From: Dipteronia dyeriana
Lineage: Eukaryota; Streptophyta; Magnoliopsida; Sapindales; Sapindaceae
Length of the DNA stretch: 64,000 nt
Direction: 5' to 3'
Assembly: GCA_032871835.1 (NCBI GenBank)
Contig: CM065301.1
Span: forward strand, 13,719,291 to 13,783,290
Shown here: positions 46,889 through 58,346 of the stretch, in pieces
Numbering within the stretch: the first letter of the stretch is position 1
How the letters are laid out: each line of letters opens with the position of its first letter
Program-made: the position numbers and the translations under genes
The notes under the pieces: model-generated
The model's input: only the letters and a program-made list of their open reading frames with translations
Databases searched by the model: none
Told to the model about the DNA's origin: nothing

Positions 46889-48217
46889 TTTTCTCTTCTC
46901 TTTGTCAAGTGTGAGTCCAAGAAGCCATTTTTACTCATCAAGCTTTTCTTGAGAGAGAAATGGACTCCAAGAGAGAGAGAGCTCTCAAGAACTCATCTTG
47001 ACTCAACCAAACTCCAATCCATGAGCATCTAGCTTCTTCTTGCATCTTCCAAGCATGGATTGTTCTTGTTTTTATTGACTAGGTAATCTCTACATGACCT
47101 AGAATTAATTGTTTCATTATTAGGCTATGTTTACCTAGAAAAAGCATTAATTACTCATTAATTGTATGCTTTTAAACTTTATTGCATTTATAACATGCTT
47201 GTGTTGTTGATTGTTGGTTGAGATTTATATTTTGTGATAGCTAGGGTTTGTGACCATTTTGCGCTTCTAGCTAAATGTTTATGCTTTGCATTTAGATATT
47301 GTTTAGGACTCATTAATTGTATTTTGATGATTGCATTAATGACCATGCCATGCTTAATGACAACATATGTTGAAATGGCTTTGTTTGATAACTAAGATAT
47401 ATTGTTGCATAACTATATCTAGTTAAGTCTTCATGAACATTCATTTAGACATTGATATCTAGGAATTGTACTTAGTGACATTCTTAAATTCCTAGATAAG
47501 CATTTAGTGTTGCCTAGCATTACTTGCATGTTTGAATATTTTATCATATTCACTTAGGTTGTGTTTGACTCTTCATTGAGGTTAAGTCTTGTGGCTTCGG
47601 TGTGAAGTTGCACAAGCAAGGGAAGTCTTGAAACCAATAGTGGGTTGACAAGCAATTGGTCGGGTGACACTGTAAAAGGCCCAAGGGGGTAGAGTATGAG
47701 GTGTTCACGCCAAGAGTAGTGTATCAGGGGATATCACTAGGGACTGAACCAAGAGTGGTGAGTGGTGAGTGGTGGTGTCCATAGCCTGAGGTTGTCAAGA
47801 GTGAGAGTCCGAGAATCACTTGAGGGTGTAACCTTTTATTCATATAGTGGATTTCTGTGACCGAGTGTGGCGTACTTAACAGCCCGTGGTTTTCCCATTT
47901 ATAGGGTTTCCAAGTAAACATCAAGTGTCATTTATATTTCCGCACTTTATACTTGATGTTGTATGTTTGTTTTATTGGGTGAATTTTGAATATTGACTAA
48001 TCAATAAAAATTGGTAATTAACTTGATTAAAACCTATTCATCACCCCCCCCCCCCCCCCCTCTCATAGGTATAGACACACACTTTATAGGGAATTTCAAT
48101 TGGCATCAGAGCGGGTTCCTAAACATACATAGGTGATCCAAGCTCTTGTTTGTGTGTCTTGCATTTGTTTGCATTTGTTTATTGCATTACATTTGCATTC
48201 ATATAACCCAAAACACC

Positions 48218-49849
48218 ATGAGTGATTTTGAGAGACTAGAGGGTGCTTTGATCTCTGAACCACCAATGCTCACGAAGGATAACTACTCCTCTTGGAGATT
48301 GAGGATGGAAGTTTTTTTGTGTGACATTGATGAGCATGTGTGGATGTGTGTGGAAGAAGGTATTCACCTCCCATGGAGACACAAGAGAATAGGGCTTCTA
48401 TGCATAAACACAAGTCCAAGTGGACAGTTGACAAACTCAAGGCTGCCGAATGGAACTCAAAGGGCCTCTGTGCCTTATATTGTGCAGTGGGTGAGAGTCA
48501 TTCAAAACTCATCCAAACAACTCAAGATGTTTGAGAAGCTTAGGAGATTCTAAGAGTCATCCATGAAGGTACCGTGAAAGAAGAACACAAAAAATTAGGT
48601 ACCTCAAAGATCAAGCTTAAATGTTTTAATTGTGGTGGCTATGGGCACATTTCCACGGATTGTGGATATTCAAAGAGCAAGAGTCAAAGAGGCAAATCAA
48701 AGGCCTACTCTTCTAGTAAAAGTGAAGAATGCTCTTCGGGTTCCAAGGGATGTGAAAGGAATCACATAGACATGTACGCTTTACACGATGACAACTCTAA
48801 AGCGGCCAATATACACCCATCGCTCAAGGTCGAAGTTGAAGAAGATAGTTTAGATGATGATTGCTATAAGAGTACAAGTGGTAGAAGCTTCGATGAAGAA
48901 AGTTCAAGCTCCAAGAACTTGAGTGATGAAGAGTTTGGTTACGAAGACTTTATTAAAAGACTTCATTAAAAGACTTCAAAGGTCTTTGAAAAAGAAAAAC
49001 GAAGAAATCAAGAAGTTGAAGGAAGAAAATCTTCAACTAAGGACCAAGTTAGATGACTCCTTGAAGATGGACATAGTTGATGTGTCCAAGTATGAGAAGG
49101 AGATTGATGATTGCCATTAAAGGATGAAGACAATGAAGGATGAACTTGCCAACAAAGATAATTCCTTGAAGATCATCAAGGAGAATGAGATGAGGTGCCT
49201 TGGAGAATTGAAGAAAGCCAAGGTCAGGCAACCTCAAGCTTAAGGCAAGAAAAGAGCTTTACCTCCACAACATCCTAGGAGGAAGATTAATCTTGGAGAG
49301 ACATCCAAGAATGGCCAAGTGAAGGAGCCAATAAAGAATGGAGCTAATCCTCAACAATCAAGATCTCCACCTCCAAGCTTTCCTCAACCAATGAGGCAAG
49401 TCAAGCACGCTAAACCAAGGAAGCAATCTTCTCCAACTCAACAACAAAGGAGAAGAGAATCAATACCACACCAAAGGAAAGTTCAAAGACATGGAAAATC
49501 ACCTTTGTCCTCATAAAGGAATGGTATGACCCCTCATTTTATTCCTTCATGTCATTGTTGTGGTGTTGATGGTCATATTAGACCAAATTGCTTCAAGTAC
49601 ATTAACATGTATAGAACTAAAAGCATGATTGAAAGAAAAAGGGGTAGAACCAATATTCATGTGCCTAGAAAAGCTAGTGTTAATGATCCTAGGAGTAATA
49701 TGATGATCTTGACCACTAGGAATGACAATGTGTCACCTAAGTGGATTAGAAAAGATGAACCCACATGCCATTGTGCTAAGGTTTCACCCATAGGCTCAAC
49801 TAGGTCAAATGAACTTGGTAAGTCTATAGGGACTCATATCCCCTCTTGA
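48218..49849 (+). pseudogene. Element A Gag (internally deleted, two zinc knuckles)
   Basis: The start is ATG 48218 (MSDFERLEGALISEPP). The N-terminus has the copia Gag signature DNYSSWRLRMEVFL. The frame shifts near 48370, continues as DKLKAAEWNSKGL and EAWEILR-like words, then passes from IHEGT to KLGTSK. Element C has about 130 more residues here, so the middle of the helical domain is deleted. The first knuckle, CFNCGGYGHISTDC, is intact (about 48622-48663). Next are a serine/acid-rich part, a coiled coil (about 48960-49210), a basic proline/glutamine-rich linker and the second knuckle, CHCCGVDGHIRPNC (about 49550-49591). It ends at 49849 without protease. Confidence 0.85.
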
Positions 49850-50346
49850 CTTGTTTTGATTGACCCCATATGGGGAGCTCAAGCGAAGAGAGCAAATTGG
49901 CAATGCATTGTGCTCATTGATAATATTTATGCTCTTTTATTAATTGCTTGAGATAATTGGTTGTACATATTTTTTTAATAAGTGTGCAACTTTGCTTTAC
50001 ATGCAATCCATGTTTTATTTATTACCAAACATGTATTTTTGGAATAGGAGAATTGATTGGGAAGTACATTTTGAATGACCTATAATTGATCTCCATGACA
50101 TGCTGATTCTTTATATGACATGCTTCAAAGCAATACGCATGATGAAATTGTTGAATGCTCTAAAATAAATGCAAAAATGTGTGTGTGAAAGCAATTAAGA
50201 GACTTCAATCAATAAGGATCTTGTATAAATTTCAAGGATTTTACAATCCAAAAGTCTCTCTCTCTTTACTTGTTGAACAAGGCTACTATCATATGGGCAT
50301 TCCATCCGGAAAAATCGAAAAGGGCACAATAGTCGCTCATGTCTTG
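49850..50346 (+). other. Partial 3' untranslated region of element A
   Basis: This non-coding stretch is collinear with 53550-54040 of element B and ends abruptly at LTR2. Confidence 0.7.
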
Positions 50347-51784
50347 TGTAAAGTCCTGATTTGTTGATTGGCTTATTTCCTGAACAAATCACATTTTTTG
50401 GGGTATTATGTAAGGAAGCTTAGGCTCTCAAGACCTCAAGAGGAGAAGCACCGAAGGTAAAATTCTTGTGCTTACTTACTTTGAAGAGATAGTTGCACAC
50501 ACTCACAAATTCATGCTTAACTTTAATTCTTATATGTTGAGTGTTTTCTTGTGTGCATTATGATGACTCTTATTGATTTATTTGCATCTTGTAATTAAAT
50601 GTTTTATGTCATGTTTGGCATTAGAATAGGATGCATGTTTCATCACTCTTGAACTTGTTGAAATTGTATGTTTGAGTGTTGAAATCAGGTTGTGCGTTGG
50701 TGGTGAGCTACTCGACCAGCGTACCTCATAAGCGCAACATTCCAGTAGAACGCCGCTAGTCATGAGCCACTAAGCTGCGTTATTGCACCCGCACACAGTT
50801 AAAAAAAGTGGGCGTGGGCTGGTGGTGCGCTACTCGTCCAGCGCACCTCACCAGTGCAAACATTCCAAAGGATCTGCGCTTGTGTTGTGCCACTGGTATG
50901 CACCATTCATCCAGCTCCTGTTGTGAAAATAGGTTGTGCGCTGGTGGTGCGCACGTCACCAGCGCACACAGAGTCAGCTGGAACGTTTTTTCTAAAACGA
51001 CCTCACTTTGTTTGGATCTCATATATATATATATATATCTCATTGTCTTAAGGTCGTGTATGAGTTCAGAACATCACATATTTTCCTTAGAACACATTTC
51101 AAAGGAAAAACCCTTCCAAGAACTCATTTTTAATCATTCAAAGCATTTCCAGCATTTAGTGATTGCATTATAGTCATTGCCATGCTTAATGACAACATGT
51201 GTTGATTTGGCTTTTATGATAGCTTCATAAGATTGATTGTTCTATGTTTAGCTAAGCTTTATGACATGTCATTTAGCTCTTGATATCTAGGATTGCATTT
51301 ATTGCCATCTCATAATCCTAGATAAGCATATAAGGTACCCTAGCCTTGTTTGTTGTTTGAATACCATCATATATTCACATAGGGTGTTTATCTCTTCATT
51401 GAAAAGAAGTAAGTCGTGTGTTGCATCCGGGAGTAGGTTGCTTCAAGCGTAAGCAAATTGGACTAGGTCTACTTAATACCGGGATTAGGTAGTGGTAGTG
51501 GGTTATATACCGGGAGTAGGTTGTAATGCCTCTATCATCAATGGATTCATTGTTTGAGTGTGGCGCACTTAACAGCCCGTGGTTTTTCTCATTTGAAGGG
51601 TTTCCACGTATATCTCAAGTGTCTTTATTATTTCCGCACTTATTACACTTGTGATATTATTGTGACTAGTTAGGGGTATTTTCGTCTAATTTACCATTAA
51701 CAAAAATTGGGTAAAATTTGATTAAAATCTATTCACCCCCCCCCCCTATAGATTTTTATTAAACACACCATAATATTTGTTTCA
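50347..51784 (+). repeat. LTR2: 5' LTR of element B (beta subfamily)
   Basis: This LTR is 1,438 bp, from TGTAAAGTCCTGAT to ATTTGTTTCA. It matches LTR3 but lacks about 300 bp present there (55600-55900), at about 51148. It has GC-rich inverted repeats in U3, an 18-base TA tract (51021-51038) and an 11-base C run (51736-51746). Confidence 0.9.
50935..50968. repeat. Perfect 12-bp stem inverted repeat in LTR2 U3
   Basis: TGTGCGCTGGTG (50935-50946) pairs with CACCAGCGCACA (50957-50968) across a 10-base loop. Related imperfect versions lie at 50695-50730, 55115-55150 and 55360-55395. Confidence 0.85.
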
Positions 51785-51913
51785 ATTGGTATCAGAGCGG
51801 GTTCCTAGACATACATAGGTGATCCTTGCTTATTTTTGGTGTGTTTTGTATTTTGTGTGATTTTGATCATTCATACATTTGCATTTATTTGCACTCATTT
51901 TACCTAAAACACT

Positions 51914-53549
51914 ATGTGTGATTTTGAGAGACTTGAGGGTGCGTTGATCTCTGAACCACCTATTCACACCAAGGATAACTACCCCTCTTGGAAAGTGAGG
52001 ATGGAGTTCTTTTTGTGTGACCTTAATGAGCATGTGTGGATGTGGGTGGAAGAAGGATACTCACCTCCCACAGAGACACAAGAGAATGGGGCTTCTATGC
52101 CCAAACCCAAGTCCAAGTGGACTGGCTGCCGAATGGAATTCAAAGGGCCTTCGTGCCTTATATCGTGCAGTGGGTGAGAGTCAAGCAAAGCTTATCCAAT
52201 CCACCCGAGATGTTCGAGAAGCTTGGGAGATTCTACGAATCACCCATGAAGGTACTACGAAAGAAAAAGACAAGAATTTGGGTACCTCGAAGAACAAGCT
52301 TCGATGTTTTGATTATGGCGGCTATGGGCACATTTCCACGAATTGTGGAAATTCAAAAAGCAAGAGGCAAAGAGGCAAATCAAAGGCCTACTCATCTAGT
52401 AAAAGTGAAGAATGCTCTTCGGGTTCCAAGGGATGTGAAAGGAATCACATAGCCGTGTACGCTTTACACGATGACAACTCTAAAGCGGTCACAATACACC
52501 CATCGCTCAAGGTTGACATTGAAGAAGCTAGTTTAGATGATGATTGCCACGAGAGTACAAGTGGTAGAAGCTTCGATGAAGAAAGTTCAAGCTCCAAGAA
52601 CTTGAGTGATGAAGAGTTTCGGTTACGAAGACTTCATTAAAAGTCTTCAAAGGTCTTTGAAGAAGAAAAATGAAGAAATCAATAAGTTGAAGGAAGAAAA
52701 TCTTCAACTAAGGACCAAGTTAGATGACTTCTTGAAGATAGACATAGTTGATGTGTCCAAGTAAGAGAAGGAGATTGATGATTGCCATCAAAGGATGAAG
52801 GCAATGGAGGATGAACTTGCCAATAAAGACAATTCGTTGAAGATCATCAAGGAGAATGAGATGAGGTGCCTTGGAGAATTGAAGAAAGCCAAGGTCATGC
52901 AACCTCAAGCTCAAGGTAAGAAAAGAGCTTTACCTCCACAACATCCTATGCGGAAGATTGATCTTGGAGAGACATCCAAGAATGGCCAAGTGAAGGGGCC
53001 AATAAAGAATGGAGCTAAATCTCAACAATCAAGAGCTCCACTTCCAAGCCTTCCTCAACCAAGAAGGCATGTTCAACCGGCTCATCCATCTCAACAAGCT
53101 AGACCACAAAGGTGCCACCAATTAGCTCAAGCTCTAAGAAAAAGCCAACTGGTGCTCACCAAAGACAACCTCATCGACATGGCAATGCATCGATGAGATC
53201 ACAATACAAAGGTATAAATTCTCATTTTGTACCTACTTGTCATTTTTGTGGTATGATTGGTCACTCAATGCCAAATTGCTTTAAGTACATTAAGAGGTGT
53301 AGAATTAAAAGCATGGTAGAGAAGAAAAAGGCTAAAGCCAAGGTGCATGTCTCTAGGAAAAATGAACCATATTTGCTTGTTCCTAGGACATCTAGAGCCT
53401 ATGTACCATTGACCAGTAGGAAAGAAAATGTTTCACCTAAGTGGATTAAAAAAGATGAACCCGCTTGTCATTGTGCCAAGTTTTCACCCATAAGCTCAAC
53501 TAGGTCCAATGGATTTAGTATATCTATTGGGATTTGTCACATGGAGTGA
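51914..53549 (+). pseudogene. Element B Gag (internally deleted, first knuckle mutated)
   Basis: The start is ATG 51914 (MCDFERLEGALISEPP), with DNYPSWKVRMEFFL and EEGYSPP. After a frame change near 52120 come EWNSKGLRALYRAVG, VREAWEILR and ITHEGT joined to NLGTSK, the same internal deletion as in A. The first knuckle reads CFDYGGYGHISTNC, so its second cysteine is tyrosine. The serine/acid region, HESTSGR, the coiled coil (about 52640-52890) and the basic linker follow in shifting frames. The second knuckle, CHFCGMIGHSMPNC (about 53240-53281), is intact, and a CHCAK motif lies near 53470. The frame ends at 53549. Confidence 0.85.
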
Positions 53550-54759
53550 TGAGTTTTGGTCTTTGACCCCATATGGGGAACTCAAGCAAAGAGAGCTATT
53601 GTATACTTGTTGCATGCAAAAATTTTGGAAATGTTTATGCTCCTTTATTGATTGCTTGAGTAGCTTGGTTGCACTTATATTATATTATATTGTATTTTCT
53701 TCAATAAGTGTGAACTTTTCTTTGATTACAATCCATGTCATATTTATGTTCAAACATGTATTTTTGGACTAGGAGATCTACATAGGAAGTACATATTGAA
53801 TGACCTATAATTATCTCCATGACATGATGATTCTTTAATGACATGCTAATGAAAAATGATAAAGCATGAATTGATGATTGCAATTGTTAAATGCAAAACA
53901 TTATGTGAAAATGCTAGTGAGACTAAAATGTTTAATCAATGTCTCTCTTTCTTTATTAGTTGAACATGGCTACTATCATACGGGTATCCTACCCGGAAAA
54001 ATCAAATAGGGTGCAAAGTCGTTCATACCATGTTTCGCTTATAAAGTTGGATATAGTGCTATTAAAACTTGATATCTATATGAACTCTATATCCATGCTT
54101 CTCTCATGACAAATGGTGAAATTGGTTTGAATTATATTGGAAACCTTTATCATTTGCTTTGCTAAATACCATTGTTTTTGGACTTTAATGCAACATGTCT
54201 TGTATGCAAAGCGTTTTTGATTCACACATTTTCTTCAAATAAATCTCATTGTTTCTCTCCTATTAATTGAGTTGCATAAATGTGGCTTATATAATTATGC
54301 AACAATCTTGTATGCTCCTTTCTTTCTTTGCCTTGAGTGACCCGGTTGGAGACCTCTCCTTTGCCTATATCATGACAAAAAGAGGGAGTAGCATGTGTTA
54401 CCTTGTGTGGTGATAAGGGAGTAGCATGTGTTGGTTTGAAGGGGAGTAATACTTGTTGGGGAGATTACATGTAGGAGGAGTAACCCGTTGAGGGGGAGCA
54501 TTGCATGAGCATTACATGATGTCAAACTCATAATCTTGAATGCAATTGCTTTTGTTTTATATTCACTTGATCACCTCACATGCACTTGGTTTGGAAAGTG
54601 TACTTGTTGTTACCTTGTGTGTAGGGTTGATAGTTCTACAAGAGATTGATTTTTTAATGTTTTTTTATGTATATCTCTTTGTAATGTAGAAATCCTTCCC
54701 GGTGTTTTATTTTGTTTTGTGAGGATCAATGTGAGTGGTGGTTTTGTCACGAAATAGCC
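53550..54759 (+). other. 3' untranslated region of element B
   Basis: About 1.2 kb without coding signal. AGGGGGAGCATTG lies near 54495. It matches the 3' UTR of D. Confidence 0.75.
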
Positions 54760-54771
54760 AAAGGGGGAGAT

Positions 54772-55443
54772 TGTAAAGTCCTCATTTGTTGATTGGCTTA
54801 TTTCGTGAACAAATCACATTTTTTAGGGTATTATGTAAGGGCAGCTTAGGCTCTCAAGACCTCAAGAGGAGAAGCATCGAATGTAAAATTCTTGTGCTTA
54901 CTTACTTTGAAGAGATAGTTGCACACACTCACAAATTCATGCATAACTTTAATTCTTATATGTTGAGCGTTTTCTTGTGTGCATTTTGATGACTCTTATT
55001 GATTTATTTGCATCTTGTAATTAAATGTTTTATGTCATGTTTGGCATTAGAATAGGATGTATATTTCATCACTCTTGAACTTGTTGAAATTGTATGTTTG
55101 AGTGTTGAAATCAGGTTGTGCGCTGGTGGTGCGCTACTCGACCAGCGCACCTCACCTGTGTAACATTCCAGTGGAACGCCGCTAGTCATGGGCCACTGAG
55201 CTGCGTCATTGCACCCGCGCACAGTTAAAAAAATGGGCGTGCACTAGTGGTGCGCTACTCGTCCAGCGCACCTCACCAGGGAAAACATTCCAGAGGATCC
55301 GCGCTTGTGTTGCGCCACTGGTATACGCCACTCGTCCAGCGCCTGTTGTGAAAATAGGCTGTGCGCTGGTGGTGCGCTACTCGACCAGTGCACACAGAGG
55401 GAGCTAGAACATTTTTTTCCAAAACGACCTCACTTTGTTTGGA

Positions 55444-55490
<47 letters not shown>

Positions 55491-56450
55491 ATTGTCTTAA
55501 GGTCGTGTATGAGTTCAGAACATCACATATTTTCCTTAGAACACATTTCAAAGGAAAAACCCTTCCAAGAACTCATTTTTAATCATTCAAAGCATTTTCA
55601 TGTGCATCAAAACTTTATCTTGCTTCATCTAAGTTCATTTAGAGTGCATCAATGGATAGGGTTGCTTCATCACATCTTGTTTGGTAAGTTCTTCACTATC
55701 TTCTTACAAGTTAAGTGTTTTACTTGCTAAACCTTCTCTTTAATTATTTGCATGCTCTTAGAACATTTTTTAGATACAAATTAGAGATTGTTGTGATTCC
55801 ATGAGTGAGTGTTGTATTGTGATAGCTAGGATTGTTGTTGTTGATAACTTCTAGCTAAATCTGTATGCTTTGCATTTAGATATTGTTTAGGACTCATTGA
55901 CAGCATTTAGTGATTGCATTATAGTCCTTGCCATGCTTAATGACAACATGTGTTGATTTGGCTTTTATGATAGCTTCTTAGGATTGCTTGTTCTATGTTT
56001 AGCTAAGCTTTATGACATGTCATTTAGCTCTAGATATCTAGGATTGCATGTATTGCCATCTCATAATCCTAGATAAGCATATAAGGTACCCTAGCCTTGT
56101 TTGTTGTTTGAATATCATCATATATTCATATAGGGTGTTTATCTCTTCATTGAAGAGAAGTAAGTCTTGTGTTGCATCCGGGAGTAAGTTGCTTCAAGCG
56201 TAAGCAAATTGGACTAGGTCCACTTAATACCGGGATTAGGCAGTGGTAGTGGGTTATATACCGGGAGTAGGTTGTAACGCCTCTATCATCAGTGGATTCG
56301 TTGTTCGAGTGTGGCGTACTTAACAGCCCGTGGTTTTTCCCATTTGGAGGGTTTCCACGTATATCTCAAGTGTCTTTATTATTTCGCACTTATTACACTT
56401 GTGATATTATTGTGACTAGTTAAGGGTATTTTCGTCTAATTAACCATTAA
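54772..56450 (+). repeat. LTR3: 3' LTR of element B, truncated at its end
   Basis: It starts TGTAAAGTCCTCAT after the polypurine tract. It follows LTR2 up to TTAACCATTAA (56450), then diverges, so the last 80-90 bases of the LTR, including the C run, are missing. It carries a 41-base TA tract (55448-55488) and the 300-bp block lost from LTR2. Confidence 0.9.
55448..55488. repeat. TA microsatellite at the LTR3 TATA position
   Basis: About 41 bases of AT repeat between GGATCTC and TCTCATTGTC; the same flanks surround the 18-base tract in LTR2. Confidence 0.9.
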
Positions 56451-57560
56451 TTTAATCCCCTCTTTTTCTTTTAATTTCTTTCAATGCAAAATTACGGATA
56501 TCTAGATATGATTATTTAAAGTTGTCAGATTAGATAGGGATGGAAATATAATATTCTATACATTTAATAATTTGAAAATGAATAATAAATAATATAGAAA
56601 TAGAACTCGAATTTATATGGTGGAATTATAGCCTTCCTTTTTTAAAAAAAAAAATTCTTTAAATGTAAAATTATAGAAATTGCCCTTGTAGTTTATACAA
56701 TTAATTTATCCTCTCTTTTTTTTAAGCATGAGTTGGGCGGTGGAATTATAGTCCCCACTTTTTTTTCTTTTAATTTCTTTGAACGTAAAATTACGGTTAT
56801 AACCCTTCAAGTTTATATAATTTTCATTTTTTTATATCTTTGAAAGTAAAATTATGAATAAAACCTCTAAAGTTTATACAATTACTTAGTAGATAGGACT
56901 TATTAAGATTTCAATTATAGCATCCCTTATATTTGCGTTGAACGTCGAATGACAAATATGACCCTTCGAGTTTGTATAGTTGCTTAACATATAAGTCTTA
57001 GTAATAGTAATACAACATGGACTGTAATTCAAAATTGTAACACACTAGATTTTCGGAGATAAAAAAACAAAGATAAATTTATCTATTTTCTATTAACTAT
57101 ATATAAAAAAAAAGTTGGTCGGTGAATTATAGGATCCCATTTTTTGTTTGAAAGTAAAATTACAGATACAACCCTCAAAATATATATAATTAATTGAATG
57201 GTCACAATAGGGTCTGTTTGTAAATTTATCATTTATTATATAATTAAATATTAAAAGGTTATTTGAAAGTAAAATTACAACCCCTTTTTTTTCATTTTAT
57301 TTCTTTGACTCTTTTTCTATTAACCATATATATTTTGAAGTAAAATAATAAATACTACACTTAAAATTTATATAATTACTTAATAGATCGGTTTTAGTAA
57401 GATTTTAATTATAACATCTCTTATATTTTCTTTGAAAGTCAAATGACAAATACAAGTCTTCGAGTTTGTAGAATTATTTAATAAATATATTTTAGTAATA
57501 GTAACACAACAGAGATTGTATAGTAATTTCTAAATTTTATTTAAATAAAATTAGAAAAAC
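56451..57560. repeat. Diverged tandem duplications in AT-rich DNA
   Basis: Two diverged copies of a 300-400 bp segment lie at about 56730-57040 and 57113-57530. Both have GGTGGAATTATAG-like starts, GAAAGTAAAATTA words, ATTACTTARTAGATMGG (56881, 57376) and CTTCGAGTTTGTA (about 56963, 57450). A partial extra unit starts near 56617. Confidence 0.65.
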
Positions 57561-57984
57561 AAAGGAGATACAATGTTACAATAAAGAGAAAGAAAAAAAA
57601 ACACCAGAAGCTTATCAAACAAAACCCGATTTTGCTTCGACTTTTACAGGTGAGTTTTTAAATATAGATTAATATTTATTAAATTTTATGTCACTTGAAA
57701 GTGAAACAGTTTTACTTTTTATGAATTTTTAAGTATTGAATTAATTCAATTGTATGATTGACAACTAAATTGTTACTCAAATATATGAACTGCGTTGCTG
57801 AAGAGTTGAAGAAAATAATTCAAATTTATAAGTCTTTCAATGAATGAGCTTTACAATTTTGTATCAATTAACAACATAAGACTCAACTATATTAACATAT
57901 TTATATTGTTATTATTTTCTTATTTTGTAAAGATACGACTTAGGTATTGATACGAGTACATATCTTGCATGTGCTCCAAAACCG

Positions 57985-57986
<2 letters not shown>
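57561..57986. other. AT-rich DNA, no supported gene
   Basis: An ACAGGTGAGTT word at 57647 looks like a splice donor, but no exon or frame around it can be supported. Confidence 0.4.

Positions 57987-58037
<51 letters not shown>
57987..58037. repeat. CT microsatellite
   Basis: About 51 bases of CT repeat. Confidence 0.95.
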
Positions 58038-58042
<5 letters not shown>

Positions 58043-58307
58043 TCACTATAATTTACACCGAATCAAACTCACAAACACTTTCTCACACCCTTAGCACCTT
58101 TTTCATCACATCGAAACTTTGTTTTGTTGGAATCTAATTTAGTAAAGATAACCCAAGGCTTACTGGTATCTTAGAGCATCTTCAATGCAAATATGCATTT
58201 TTGAGTTTTTAAATAGCGACACATCAGTATTTCTATTCACTATATATCCACTTTTGAATAATTTTTAGAGAAATGTATATTCACGTCTCCAATACAATTA
58301 TCTAAAG

Positions 58308-58346
<39 letters not shown>

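Larger units (their letters stand above)
46224..48098 (+). repeat. LTR1: 5' LTR of gag-only element A (alpha subfamily)
   Basis: This LTR is 1,875 bp, from TGTGAGTTCCTCAA to GGGAATTTCA, followed by a primer site. Order: GC-rich U3 with diverged repeats (46540-46790), a TGACGTCA palindrome (46812-46829), a TA microsatellite at the TATA position (46842-46887) and a U5 tail with a 17-base C run (48044-48060). The block at 47600-47760 matches the LTR of D rather than LTR2 or LTR3. Confidence 0.88.
48099..50346 (+). mobile_element. Internal region of gag-only element A
   Basis: It starts with the primer site TGGCATCAGAGC (48100-48111), carries the A Gag, and is cut at CATGTCTTG (50346), where LTR2 of element B starts. 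Element D continues this word into GGTTTGCCTTT (12094-12110), so the rest of the 3' UTR, polypurine tract and 3' LTR of A are missing here. Confidence 0.78.
50347..54771 (+). mobile_element. Gag-only element B, 5' LTR and internal region
   Basis: Together with LTR3 (54772-56450) this forms a TR-GAG-like element: LTR2, primer site TGGTATCAGAGC (51787-51798), Gag, a 3' UTR of about 1.2 kb, the polypurine tract AAAGGGGGAGAT (54760-54771), LTR3. No pol is present. The left flank is TCTTG (50342-50346), inside the 3' UTR of A. The right target repeat cannot be tested because LTR3 is truncated. Confidence 0.85.

Noticed and set aside
46374..46952. 192-codon plus-strand frame in LTR1
   Set aside because: It reads through U3 repeats and the TA microsatellite (IYIYIY run); it is a by-product of low-complexity DNA.
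50347..56450. A and B as a tandem gene array or a simple LTR-LTR recombination product
   Set aside because: The A side stops inside its 3' UTR with no polypurine tract before LTR2, which fits insertion of B better.
57640..57665. ACAGGTGAGTT as a splice donor of a host gene
   Set aside because: No open exon upstream and no downstream partner exon could be supported.
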